From DATFDN01 sp963756545 (GTDB lineage Bacteria; Pseudomonadota; Alphaproteobacteria; Acetobacterales; Acetobacteraceae), in NCBI GenBank assembly GCA_963756545.1, contig CAVWNY010000008.1, forward strand, positions 620,001 through 684,000: a stretch of DNA of 64,000 nt. The letters run 5' to 3'. The translations under genes and the position numbers were made by a program. How positions within the stretch are numbered: position 1 is the stretch's first letter; each line of letters begins with the position of its first letter. Below are positions 15,834 through 23,667 of the stretch, one piece after another. The notes below the pieces were generated by a model. The model saw only the letters and a list, made by a program, of their open reading frames with translations, did not search any database and had not been told where the DNA came from.

Positions 15834-16897
15834 GCCGCCGCTCCCCCCGCCGTACCGAGCCGCTGACCGGCGTAGCGCCCCATGCGCACGCCCTCCCACC
15901 ACGCCCGATTCTCCAGATACCAGTCGATGGTGCGCGACAGACCCGCCTCGAAGTCATGCGGCGCGCGCCACCCGATCGCCGCCTCGGTCCGCGTCGGGTC
16001 GATCTCGTAGCGGAAATCATGGCCGGGCCGATCGGTCACGAAGCGGATCAGCCGCGTGCGCGGGCCGGCCGGGTCGGGCACGCGGCGGTCGAGATGCGCA
16101 CAGATCGCGCGCACCACGTCGAGGTTGCCGCGCGGCTGGCGGGCGCCGATGGCATAGGTCGCGCCCGGCTTGCCCCGCTCGATCACCCGCACCAGGGCGG
16201 CGGCGTGATCATCGACGAACAGCCAGTCGCGCTGGTTCGATCCGTCGCCGTACACCGGCAGTTCCTTGCCTTCCAGCGCGTTGAGCGTGACCAGCGGGAT
16301 CAGCTTCTCGGGGAACTGCCACGGGCCGTAATTGTTGGTCGTGTTGCTGACGATCACCGGCAGTCCATAGGTATGGAACCAGGCGCGCGCCAGATGGTCC
16401 GACGCCGCCTTGGACGCCGCATAGGGGCTGCGCGGGTCGTAGCGGGTGTCCTCAGTGAATGCCGCGTCGTCCGCGCCGAGCGCGCCGAACACCTCGTCGG
16501 TGGAGACGTGGTGGAAGCGGAACGCGTCGCTTGCGGCGGACGGCAGGCTGGCCCAGTGGCGCCGCGCCTCCTCCAGCAATACGAAGGTGCCGACGACATT
16601 CGTCTGGATGAAGGCGCCCGGCCCGTCGATGGAGCGATCGACGTGGCTTTCGGCGGCGAGGTGCATCACCGCGTCGGGTCTGTGCGTCGCGAATACCTCG
16701 CGCAGCGCGGCGCCATCGGCGATGTCGGCCCGCACGAGAACGTGGCGCGGATCGCCCCGCGCCTCCTCCAGCGCCTCCTCGGAGGCGGCATAGGTCATCT
16801 TGTCCACGTTGATCACGACGTGGCCGGTGCGCCGCAGCAGGTGCCGCACCACGGCGGACCCGATGAAACCGCACCCGCCGGTCAGAAGCAGCTTCAT
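15830..16897 (-). CDS. rfbB: dTDP-glucose 4,6-dehydratase
   Basis: This 355-aa extended SDR enzyme begins MKLLLTGGCGFIGSAVVRHL (NAD-binding GxxGxxG). It carries HLAAESHVDRSIDGP, HVSTDEVFG (the T-D-E catalytic triad segment) and YAASKAASDHL (Tyr/Lys), all specific to RmlB/RfbB. It converts dTDP-glucose to dTDP-4-dehydro-6-deoxyglucose. It is the first gene of the rfbBACD operon, which would supply rhamnose for lipopolysaccharide or exopolysaccharide. Confidence 0.97.
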   Translation of the reverse strand: MKLLLTGGCGFIGSAVVRHLLRRTGHVVINVDKMTYAASEEALEEARGDPRHVLVRADIADGAALREVFATHRPDAVMHLAAESHVDRSIDGPGAFIQTNVVGTFVLLEEARRHWASLPSAASDAFRFHHVSTDEVFGALGADDAAFTEDTRYDPRSPYAASKAASDHLARAWFHTYGLPVIVSNTTNNYGPWQFPEKLIPLVTLNALEGKELPVYGDGSNQRDWLFVDDHAAALVRVIERGKPGATYAIGARQPRGNLDVVRAICAHLDRRVPDPAGPRTRLIRFVTDRPGHDFRYEIDPTRTEAAIGWRAPHDFEAGLSRTIDWYLENRAWWEGVRMGRYAGQRLGTAGGAAA

Positions 16898-17009
16898 CGA
16901 TCCGTCCCGCAGGTTCGCGCGGGGTTAGGCCCGGCCGGCGCGGCGGGTCAACAGCAATGAGGTGCCGTACCAGGTCAGCTTGAGAGGCACCCTCTTTTCT
17001 GGATGGAAA

Positions 17010-17360
17010 TTAAACCCTGACCAGCCGCTCGATCGCGTCCTCGGTATATTCAATATCTGCATTCCAGAACGCCACAAGCACATGCTGGTTGGCGTCAATC
17101 CAGCGTTTCAAAGCCGCCTCATCGACCGTGCTGAGCGGTGGTCCGCCCTCGTGCCGAAACGGGCGCACTGCGTAAATGCTCATGCCGCTCGATTGGACTC
17201 GCGGTCCTGGTGATACTTTCACCCGCACGTCGTGCTGAGCATTGCCCCGTTGCGAGATGAACACAACAAAAGGCAGCCCAGTTGTTTGAGGTCGCAGATT
17301 CGCCTTCTCGAACGTCGCTTGTCCGGGCGGTTCATTCCAAATTTGCACGTATCCGCTCAT
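17010..17360 (-). CDS. Conserved hypothetical small protein
   Basis: This is a protein of about 116 aa starting MSGYVQIWNEPPGQATFEKA; I chose the ATG at 17360 over those at 17366 and 17393. Recognisable segments are TTGLPFVVFISQRGNAQHDV (a hydrophobic strand and a basic strand) and the C-terminal WIDANQHVLVAFWNADIEYT. I do not recognise a named domain, but the sequence looks like a folded alpha/beta protein, not a chance reading. Base composition is visibly less GC-rich than the neighbouring rfb genes, so recent acquisition is possible. There is no obvious operon partner. Confidence 0.55.
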   Translation of the reverse strand: MSGYVQIWNEPPGQATFEKANLRPQTTGLPFVVFISQRGNAQHDVRVKVSPGPRVQSSGMSIYAVRPFRHEGGPPLSTVDEAALKRWIDANQHVLVAFWNADIEYTEDAIERLVRV

Positions 17361-17559
17361 TGGCATCCTTGGGCTTGCATTGAGCCCTAGCAACCACGGG
17401 ATCAGCTAACCTCCCATGAAATGGGCCATATTACGTCATCACGCAAATGTGATATCGTTTCAAAGTCATACTGATCGGCTGCCCGCTACCGAGGCCACCT
17501 CGCGTTTCCGGGCCGGGCATGGTAGCCGCCGACATGCCCGACCTGCTCACTGCCGCGCG

Positions 17560-17991
17560 ATGAACGACCGGGAATATCCGCCCCGGCCGATCGTCGGCAT
17601 CGGGATCGTCGTGCTGAAGGGCGAGCACGTCCTGCTGGTCCGCCGAGGCAAGCCGCCCAACGTCGGCACCTGGACTCTGCCGGGCGGGGCGCAGGAACTC
17701 GGCGAGACCGCCCAGGAGGCCGCGAGGCGGGAGCTGCTGGAGGAAACGGAGATCCACGTGGGGGAACTGACGCTCGCCGCCCAGGTGGACATCATCCGCC
17801 CCGACGCGGTCGGACGGGTGCAATACCATTACACGATCATCGACTTCGCCGCGCGCTGGGAGGCGGGCGAGCCGGTCGCGTCCTCGGACGTGTCGGAGGC
17901 CATCTGGGCGCCGCTCGACGCGCTGGAGCCGTTCGACCTGTGGAGCGAGGCGCACCGCGTCATCGCCGTCGCGCGCCGGCTGACCGAGTAA
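17560..17991 (+). CDS. NUDIX hydrolase
   Basis: This 143-aa protein has the Nudix box GAQELGETAQEAARRELLEE (G-x5-E-x7-RELxEE), preceded by NVGTWTLPGG. The residue after the EE pair region is E-I in place of the usual G-I/L. The N-terminal strand IVGIGIVVLKGEHVLLVRRG is typical of ADP-ribose pyrophosphatase/8-oxo-dGTP-type Nudix proteins. Substrate is undetermined. I chose the ATG at 17560 because the domain starts a few residues later and the upstream extension is not protein-like. Confidence 0.88.
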   Translation: MNDREYPPRPIVGIGIVVLKGEHVLLVRRGKPPNVGTWTLPGGAQELGETAQEAARRELLEETEIHVGELTLAAQVDIIRPDAVGRVQYHYTIIDFAARWEAGEPVASSDVSEAIWAPLDALEPFDLWSEAHRVIAVARRLTE

Positions 17992-18020
17992 AGGGCCGAC
18001 CCGGATCGGTGTCGCCAGCA

Positions 18021-18770
18021 TCACGCCGCGAACGTCACCTGCGCGCGGCCCAGGCCCTCGAAGCGCACGGCGCAGACGTCGCCGGGCTTGAGGAACCGCA
18101 GCCCGGTGCAACTGCCGCAGGTCACGAATTGTCCGGCCCGCACGCCCGCGCCCGCCCGCATCATGTTGACTAGCGCCACCGCGACGCCGAGCGGATCGCC
18201 AGTCGGATGCCCGCCCACCCGTTCGAGCACCACCTCGTCGTTGACCGTCAGCGCGACCCGGAGATGAGGGAGATCGAGTTTCTGCCACTCGGGCACCGGC
18301 TCGGCGTGCACGAAGCCGCCGTTGCTCACGCAGTCGGCGAGCTTCTCCAGCATCCCGCGCGCCGCGTGGTCCTCAAAGCGGCTCGAGACCACCTCGATCG
18401 CCGCGCAGGCGTCCATGACAGCGGCCACCTCCGCGCGCGTGTAGGGCGAGGAGCGGGCCGGCATGTCGGCGCGGAAACGGAACGCGATCTCGCCCTCCAC
18501 GCCGCAATCGGGCACCTCCGAGGCCGCGATGCGGGCGGGCGTCGCGTGAATGGTGCGCGCATATATCAGGCCGCGCGTCGGTTCCTCGTTCGGCGGCGAG
18601 TTGGCCTTGAAAGCGCCCACCGGCTCGCCGAGCGCGGCGGCGACCGCGTCCTGCACGGCGTGCGCCTCGGCGACGCTTTCCGGGGCGACGGGAAGCTCGG
18701 GAAGCCGCGTGCCGTCGCGCCGCGCCCGCACCAGAAGCCGGGCGGCGTCGGCGATGTCTTGCTGGTTCAT
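18021..18770 (-). CDS. 2-keto-4-pentenoate hydratase/fumarylacetoacetase-like protein
   Basis: This 249-aa protein resembles MhpD/2-oxopent-4-enoate hydratases. It has the segments EGEIAFRFRADMPA (metal-binding glutamates), CAAIEVVSSRFED (a further Glu/Asp), VSNGGFVHAEPVPEW and a C-terminal GQFVTCGSCTGLRFLKPGD. The family adds water to 2-keto-4-enoates in aromatic ring meta-cleavage pathways, or acts as 4-oxalocrotonate decarboxylase. The ATG at 18770 is preferred over that at 18776 because GGAGGA lies 6 nt before it. It is divergent from the HAD gene and has no other aromatic-pathway gene nearby, except perhaps the DOPA-dioxygenase-like gene about 7 kb away. Confidence 0.83.
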   Translation of the reverse strand: MNQQDIADAARLLVRARRDGTRLPELPVAPESVAEAHAVQDAVAAALGEPVGAFKANSPPNEEPTRGLIYARTIHATPARIAASEVPDCGVEGEIAFRFRADMPARSSPYTRAEVAAVMDACAAIEVVSSRFEDHAARGMLEKLADCVSNGGFVHAEPVPEWQKLDLPHLRVALTVNDEVVLERVGGHPTGDPLGVAVALVNMMRAGAGVRAGQFVTCGSCTGLRFLKPGDVCAVRFEGLGRAQVTFAA

Positions 18771-18861
18771 GGCCATTCCTCCGTTCTGCCGATTCTACGG
18801 CCGGCGCCGGTACTCGGCAACGTGACAGCCGGGCGCGCGCGCGGACGCCAAACTGCTCGCC

Positions 18862-19551
18862 ATGCACGATGCGGTTTTCCTGTTCGACGTGGATAACACC
18901 CTGCTCGACAACGATCGGGTGCAGGCCGACATCCGCGCCCACATGGCCGAGGCGCACGGCGAGGCGGCGAGCCGACGCTACTGGGAGCTGTTCGAGCAGC
19001 TGCGCGATGAACTGGGCTATGCCGACTATCTCGGCGCTCTGCAACGCTACCGGCTGGAGGATCTGCACGATCCGCGCGTGCTGCGGATCGCAAGCTGGAT
19101 CGCCGACTACCCGTTCGCCGACCGGCTCTATCCCGGCGCGCTGGACGCGGTGCGCCATGCCGCGCGATGGGGCGCGACCGTCATCCTGTCGGACGGCGAC
19201 GCCGTGTTCCAGCCGCGCAAGGTGGTGCGCGCGGGGCTGTGGAGTGCGTTCGAGGACCGCGTGCTGATCTACGTCCACAAGGAGCGGGAGCTGGACGACG
19301 TGGAGCGGTTCTTCCCCGCGCGGCGCTACGTGCTGATCGATGACAAGGCGCGCATCCTGCACGCGGTCAAGCAGGTGTGGGGCGCCCGCGTGACGACCGT
19401 GCTGCCCCGCCAGGGCCATTACGCGCTCGATCGGGCCGAGCTGGCGAAATATCCGCCGCCCGACGTGACGATCGAGCGGATTGGCGAGCTGACGCGGTTC
19501 GGAGCCGAGGAGCTGTTGGGCGCCCCGAGAGGTTGCCAGCATGAGCCGTGA
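18862..19551 (+). CDS. HAD-superfamily hydrolase
   Basis: This 229-aa protein begins with the HAD nucleophile motif FLFDVDNTLLDND (both catalytic aspartates). It continues with motif II in ATVILSDGDAVFQPRKV, a lysine in VHKERELDDVERF and motif III in YVLIDDKARILHAV. The large helical cap between motifs I and II suggests a small-molecule phosphatase. Substrate is unknown. Its last 11 nt overlap the start of the MetX-like gene, so the two are likely co-transcribed. Confidence 0.87.
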   Translation: MHDAVFLFDVDNTLLDNDRVQADIRAHMAEAHGEAASRRYWELFEQLRDELGYADYLGALQRYRLEDLHDPRVLRIASWIADYPFADRLYPGALDAVRHAARWGATVILSDGDAVFQPRKVVRAGLWSAFEDRVLIYVHKERELDDVERFFPARRYVLIDDKARILHAVKQVWGARVTTVLPRQGHYALDRAELAKYPPPDVTIERIGELTRFGAEELLGAPRGCQHEP

Positions 19552-20578
19552 CGTCCTCCAGCGCTTCACCATCCGCGACTTTCCGCTCCGGCACGGCGGC
19601 GTGCTGGCCGAGGCGATGATCGCCTATTTCACGCTCGGCCGCCTCGCCCCGGACGGGCGCAACGGCGTGCTCATGACGCACGGCTACACCTCCGGCCCCG
19701 ACTACGTGCTGGGCGAGGAGGGCGCGTCGGAAGGTTCCTGGGCCGCGCTGGTCGGTCCGGGCCGGCCGATCGATACCGATCGATACTTTGTCGTCTCGTC
19801 CAACATGCTCGGCTCGTCCTTCGGTTCCACCAACGCCGCCAGCATCGATCCGGCCACGGAGCGGCCGTACGGCTCGCGCTTCCCCGATCTGAGCGTGACC
19901 GACATCATCACCGCGCAACGCCGGCTGCTCGACCATCTCGGCGTGCGCCATCTGGCTGCCGTGGTCGGGCCGTCCTATGGCGGCTTTCAGGCGTTCGCCT
20001 GGGCGGTCACGTTCCCGGACTTCATGGACGCCATCGTCGCCGCCGTGACCGCGCCGAAGGCGCCTCCCGGCCGGCTGGAGCCGCTGATCGAGCGGCTGGC
20101 GCGCGATCCCAACTGGAACGGGGGCGATTATTACGATCGCGGCGGCGTGCTCGACACCACGACGCAAATACGGATCGAGATGTTGCGCGGCAATGGGATC
20201 GAGGCCCAGCTCGCCGAGCGCTTTCCCGATCCCGCCGCGCGGGAAGCCGAGTTGCATCGCATCGGCCGCGCCTGGGCCGAGCGGTTCGACGCCAACTCGC
20301 TCGTCATCCTGCGCAAGGCGCTGCGCGACTACGACGTCGAGCCGGACTTCTCCCGCATCCGCGCGCGCGTGCTGTATGTCCTCTCCACCACCGACACCCT
20401 ATTCCCGCCGAGCCTCGCCGTGCCGATGATGCGGAAGCTGCACGACGCCGGCGTGCGGGCGAAATATGTCGAGCTAGACAGCCCCTACGGCCACCTCGCC
20501 TCGGGCCGGGACGCGGCGAAGTGGGCATCCGCGCTGCGCGCGTTCCTGAGCGAGCCATCCGAGGTCACCCATTCTTGA
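19541..20578 (+). CDS. MetX-like alpha/beta-hydrolase acyltransferase family protein
   Basis: This 345-aa protein of the homoserine O-acyltransferase-like branch of alpha/beta hydrolases has the nucleophile serine in VVGPSYGGFQAFAWAV. The catalytic Asp is in LSTTDTLFPPSLA, and the catalytic His is in LDSPYGHLASGRD. A true MetX usually carries further substrate-binding motifs, and here the oxyanion segment is VLMTHGYTSGPDY. It could be a hydrolase or an acyltransferase; I would not call it metX. It overlaps the HAD gene by 11 nt and precedes the ATP synthase operon by about 64 nt. Confidence 0.8.
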   Translation: MSRDVLQRFTIRDFPLRHGGVLAEAMIAYFTLGRLAPDGRNGVLMTHGYTSGPDYVLGEEGASEGSWAALVGPGRPIDTDRYFVVSSNMLGSSFGSTNAASIDPATERPYGSRFPDLSVTDIITAQRRLLDHLGVRHLAAVVGPSYGGFQAFAWAVTFPDFMDAIVAAVTAPKAPPGRLEPLIERLARDPNWNGGDYYDRGGVLDTTTQIRIEMLRGNGIEAQLAERFPDPAAREAELHRIGRAWAERFDANSLVILRKALRDYDVEPDFSRIRARVLYVLSTTDTLFPPSLAVPMMRKLHDAGVRAKYVELDSPYGHLASGRDAAKWASALRAFLSEPSEVTHS

Positions 20579-20642
20579 CACTCCCGCAACCCCCTTGTAG
20601 CAAGCGCCCGCCGTCTGGCGGGGCGACCCGCCGGGAGCGAAC

Positions 20643-20963
20643 ATGAACGAGGAGAGCGGCCCGTCCTTCGAGGAGAGGCTGCGGTCGGCGCGGGAACGCC
20701 AAGGGCTGGAGCCGAGAACGCCGAAGCCGGGCGCATCGTCCGGCGATGCGGGCCCGAGCCCGATGAGCGTCGGCGTGCGCGTGGCGGTGGAACTGCTGGC
20801 GGCCATGCTGGTGGCTTGCGCCATCGGCTGGGGGATCGACCGGTTGGCCGGGACGCGCCCCTGGTTCCTCATCGCGTTCATCCCGCTGGGGGGCGCGGCC
20901 GGGATCCTGAATGTCTGGCGTATGTTCGCGCCACGGCAGGACTCCGGCAAGAATCGTGAGTGA
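20643..20963 (+). CDS. atpI: ATP synthase-associated protein AtpI
   Basis: This 106-aa protein has a hydrophilic N-terminus (about 40 residues), two transmembrane helices (VAVELLAAMLVACAIGWGID and FLIAFIPLGGAAGILNVW) and a basic tail. This is the AtpI/Z layout, a helper for c-ring assembly and possibly Mg2+ uptake. The ATG follows GGGAGCGAAC. It opens the F0 operon atpI-atpB-atpE-atpF'-atpF. The F1 genes are not in the window, as is usual for alphaproteobacteria, where F0 and F1 operons are separate. Confidence 0.88.
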   Translation: MNEESGPSFEERLRSARERQGLEPRTPKPGASSGDAGPSPMSVGVRVAVELLAAMLVACAIGWGIDRLAGTRPWFLIAFIPLGGAAGILNVWRMFAPRQDSGKNRE

Positions 20964-21005
20964 ACCGGCCGCCCGACCGCGGCGTGCCGCGAACGGGGGT
21001 GTGTC

Positions 21006-21755
21006 TTGGCGACTGGAAACATCGACGCGCTGAGCCAGTTCGATCTGCACACCTCGCTCGGCGAGGCCGGCGCCGCCGTCCATTTCAGCCAGTCCAACCT
21101 GATGATGCTCGTCGCGGCCGTTCTGACGCTCGTGTTGCTGGTCGTGGGGATGCGCCCGCGCGCGATGGTGCCCGGCCGGCTGCAATCGGCCGCCGAGATG
21201 ATGTACGAGTTCGTCTATTCGATGTGCGTCGATACCATCGGGCCGGAGGGCAAGCGCTTCTTCCCGTTCATCTTCGCGCTGTTCCTGTTCATCCTGTTCG
21301 GCAACCTGATCGGCGTCTTCCCGTATTTCTTCACCTTCACCAGCCACATCACGGTCACCCTTGCCCTGACGCTTGTGGTGGTGCTGATGGTCACGCTGGT
21401 CGGCCTCTTCATCCACGGGTTTCACTGGTTCAGCTACTTCGTGCCGCAGGGCGTGCCGAAGGCGCTGCTGCCGCTGCTGGTGCCGATCGAGGTGCTGTCC
21501 TACGTCTCTCGCATCATCTCGCTATCGGTTCGACTGTTTGCCAACATGATGGCCGGCCACGTGATGCTGGAGGTGTTCGGCGCCTTCGTGGTGATGCTGG
21601 GCGCTGCCGGCTTGCTCGGCATCGTGCCCGCGATCTTCGCGTTCGGCGTGAACGTTCTGCTGATCGGCTTCGAGATCCTGGTCGCCGTCCTGCAGGCCTA
21701 CGTGTTCGCGATCCTGAGCTGCATCTATTTGCACGACGCGGTCCACCTGCACTGA
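21006..21755 (+). CDS. atpB: F0F1 ATP synthase subunit a
   Basis: This 249-aa membrane protein carries the half-channel residues of subunit a: SLSVRLFANMMAGHVML contains the essential arginine, and the C-terminal helix ends VLQAYVFAILSCIYLHDAVH. The N-terminal part (LHTSLGEAGAAVHFSQSNLMM) is typical of alphaproteobacteria. The start appears to be a TTG at 21006, with a G-rich site (GGGGGTG) 3 nt before; there is no ATG in a suitable position. It conducts protons with the c-ring. Confidence 0.96.
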   Translation: MATGNIDALSQFDLHTSLGEAGAAVHFSQSNLMMLVAAVLTLVLLVVGMRPRAMVPGRLQSAAEMMYEFVYSMCVDTIGPEGKRFFPFIFALFLFILFGNLIGVFPYFFTFTSHITVTLALTLVVVLMVTLVGLFIHGFHWFSYFVPQGVPKALLPLLVPIEVLSYVSRIISLSVRLFANMMAGHVMLEVFGAFVVMLGAAGLLGIVPAIFAFGVNVLLIGFEILVAVLQAYVFAILSCIYLHDAVHLH

Positions 21756-21801
21756 CCCTCGCCTGATCCCGCTTTCGGGCACCACACAGAAGGAACCAAC
21801 C

Positions 21802-22026
21802 ATGGATCTCGCTTCCGCCAAGAACATCGGCGCCGGTCTCGCCGTGATCGCGCTGTCCGGCGTCGGCATCGGCATCGGCCAGATCTTCGCCGCGCTGGTG
21901 AACTCCGTCGCCCGCAATCCGGCGGCGCGCGACCGCGTGTTCGGTTTGGCGATCCTGGGGTTCGCGTTGACCGAGGCGGTCGCGCTCTATGCTCTGGTTA
22001 TCGCGTTCATCATCCTGTTCGTCTGA
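21802..22026 (+). CDS. atpE: F0F1 ATP synthase subunit c
   Basis: This 74-aa hairpin protein has two transmembrane helices joined by the conserved polar loop VARNPAARDRV. The proton-carrying glutamate lies in the second helix (GFALTEAVALYALVIAF). The GIGIGQ-type glycine pattern in helix 1 sets ring packing. Only the H+-binding Glu is visible, without the Na+-specific Gln/Ser/Thr set, which suggests a proton-driven enzyme. A Shine-Dalgarno AGAAGGAA lies 5-10 nt upstream. Confidence 0.97.
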   Translation: MDLASAKNIGAGLAVIALSGVGIGIGQIFAALVNSVARNPAARDRVFGLAILGFALTEAVALYALVIAFIILFV

Positions 22027-22056
22027 CCCGACTGCCCGGCGCTGGGGAACAGAGAC

Positions 22057-22641
22057 ATGCCGCCTACGCTCCGCCGCGCCGTTCCGCTCGCCGCCGTGGC
22101 CCTGCTGTCGCTGCCGGCGGCGGCGATGGCACAGGGGATGCCGCAGCTGAATTTCAAGAACCCGCTGACCCTGGATCAGGTCGGCTGGGGCGCCGTGATC
22201 TTCCTGATCTTCTTCCTGCTATGCTGGCTTTGGGGCCTGCCGCAGGTGAGCCGGGTGCTGGACCAGCGCGCGGGCGCGATCGCCGCCGATCTCGACGCGG
22301 CGCGCTCGGTGAAGATCGAGGCGGACACCGCGGTCACCGAGATGACCGATGCCACCGCGCGGTCGCGGGCGGAGGCGCAGGCCGCCATCAACGCCGCGGT
22401 GGACAAGGCCAAGCAGGAATCCGCGAGCCGGACGGCCGCGTTGGATGCCCAGCTCGAGGCACGGCTCAGGGACTCCGAGCATCGCATCGCCGCCGCCCAA
22501 GGCGCCGCGATGCGCGCGCTGCGCTCGGTCGCGACCGATGCTGCCCATGCGCTGATCGCGCGGCTGACCGCTAGCGAACCCGATCGCGCCCGGCTCGATC
22601 GCGCCGTGGGCGCGGCGCTCGCCGCGCGCGGCCAGGGCTGA
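22057..22641 (+). CDS. atpF': F0F1 ATP synthase subunit b' (second b-type subunit)
   Basis: This 194-aa protein begins with a hydrophobic signal-like segment (AVPLAAVALLSLPAAAMAQG), followed by a membrane anchor (VGWGAVIFLIFFLLCWLWGLP) and a long charged coiled coil. Paired b and b' peripheral-stalk subunits are characteristic of photosynthetic bacteria and alphaproteobacteria. Position between atpE and atpF and the LPQVSRVLDQRAGAI segment mark it as b'. The N-terminal signal-like extension is longer than in E. coli b. Confidence 0.93.
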   Translation: MPPTLRRAVPLAAVALLSLPAAAMAQGMPQLNFKNPLTLDQVGWGAVIFLIFFLLCWLWGLPQVSRVLDQRAGAIAADLDAARSVKIEADTAVTEMTDATARSRAEAQAAINAAVDKAKQESASRTAALDAQLEARLRDSEHRIAAAQGAAMRALRSVATDAAHALIARLTASEPDRARLDRAVGAALAARGQG

Positions 22642-22654
22642 GGAGGACCGGGCG

Positions 22655-23164
22655 ATGCAAGCCGGATTCTGGAGCGATTCCAAGACCTGGGTCGCGATCG
22701 CGTTCTTCGTCTTTTTTATCCTGTTCGGGAAAAAGCTGTGGAAGGCAGTGGCCGAGATCCTGGACGGCCGCGCCGAAGCCGTCCGCGCCGAACTGGAAGA
22801 GGCCGCGCGCCTGCGCCGCGAGGCCGAGGACATGCTGCGCGAGGCGCGGCTGCGCCGCGACCGCGCCGTCGAGGAGGCGCAACAGCTCATCGCCGGCGCG
22901 CAGGCCGAGGCCCAGCGCCTCGCCCTCGCCGCCGCGCAGGACGCCGAAACATCGGCGCACCGGCGCGAGCAGATGGCGCTGGATCGGATCGCCGCCGCCG
23001 AGAAGGCGGCCGTCGATGAGGTCCGCCTCACCGCCGCCGATCTCGCCACCACAGCCGCCCGGCAGGTGATCGCCGAGGGCCTCTCGCCGGCGGCGGACGC
23101 CACGCTGATCGACCGTTCGATCCGTCAGCTTCCCGCGGCCCTGTCCGGTCGCCGAGCGGCCTGA
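22655..23164 (+). CDS. atpF: F0F1 ATP synthase subunit b
   Basis: This 169-aa peripheral stalk protein has an N-terminal transmembrane helix (WVAIAFFVFFILFGKKLW). A long heptad-rich coiled coil follows (AEAVRAELEEAARLRREAED and on), then the dimerisation/delta-binding region. It follows atpF' after 13 nt with AGGAGG before the start. It is the last gene of the F0 operon; the next gene is convergent and only 8 nt away. Confidence 0.95.
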   Translation: MQAGFWSDSKTWVAIAFFVFFILFGKKLWKAVAEILDGRAEAVRAELEEAARLRREAEDMLREARLRRDRAVEEAQQLIAGAQAEAQRLALAAAQDAETSAHRREQMALDRIAAAEKAAVDEVRLTAADLATTAARQVIAEGLSPAADATLIDRSIRQLPAALSGRRAA

Positions 23165-23172
23165 GCCGCCGA

Positions 23173-23667
23173 TCACCGTCCGCCGAGCCGCTTCCAATTC
23201 CGGGTCACGTACCCGTCCGCGTCGAGCGCCTCCACCTGTCGGACTGCGACGGCACGGCTTCCCGCGCAGCGCCATGCGTAAATCGTGGCGTGGCCCGTGG
23301 CGAACATCGGGATGAACGCGGCGTTCGGGTTGGTGCGGCACCACGCGTCTCCGCCCGCGCTGGCCCTGCGCGTATCCGCCTTGCCGCAATTGAGGTTCGC
23401 GCCCGTCATGCAGGCGAGCACCGCGCCGCGATGGCAGCGGATCACCGTCTGCCGCACCACCTCGGCCGGCGGCATCCGCACCCCGAACGCGGCGTTGACC
23501 TCGCCCACCAGGGACGGCGGAAGGGGCAGCACCGTGTCGCTCGCTCCTGGGCCGCGGCAATCGGGGGCTGGCGGGGCGGCGTGCGCCGGCCCAACGTGGG
23601 CCAGCAGCATCACCAGACACGCGACGCCCACACCGGCCGAACGGCGGGGCACGTTCGGCCCGCTCAC
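23173..23667 (-). CDS. Secreted cysteine-containing hypothetical protein
   Basis: This 164-aa protein has a signal peptide (VGVACLVMLLAHVGPAHA). The mature part carries six cysteines (CRGPG, RCHRG, ACMTGANLNCGKAD, WCRTNP, WRCAG), which probably form disulfides in the periplasm. I do not recognise a named domain; the CMTGANLNCGKADTRR segment looks like a conserved signature. It starts at a GTG at 23667 that overlaps the stop of the alpha-hydroxy-acid oxidase gene (GTGA), suggesting coupling with that enzyme. Function is unknown. Confidence 0.7.
   Translation of the reverse strand: MSGPNVPRRSAGVGVACLVMLLAHVGPAHAAPPAPDCRGPGASDTVLPLPPSLVGEVNAAFGVRMPPAEVVRQTVIRCHRGAVLACMTGANLNCGKADTRRASAGGDAWCRTNPNAAFIPMFATGHATIYAWRCAGSRAVAVRQVEALDADGYVTRNWKRLGGR

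Noticed and set aside
19541..20578. Calling the alpha/beta hydrolase metX
   Set aside because: The fold and triad match, but substrate-specific motifs are not clearly present and there is no adjacent metW.
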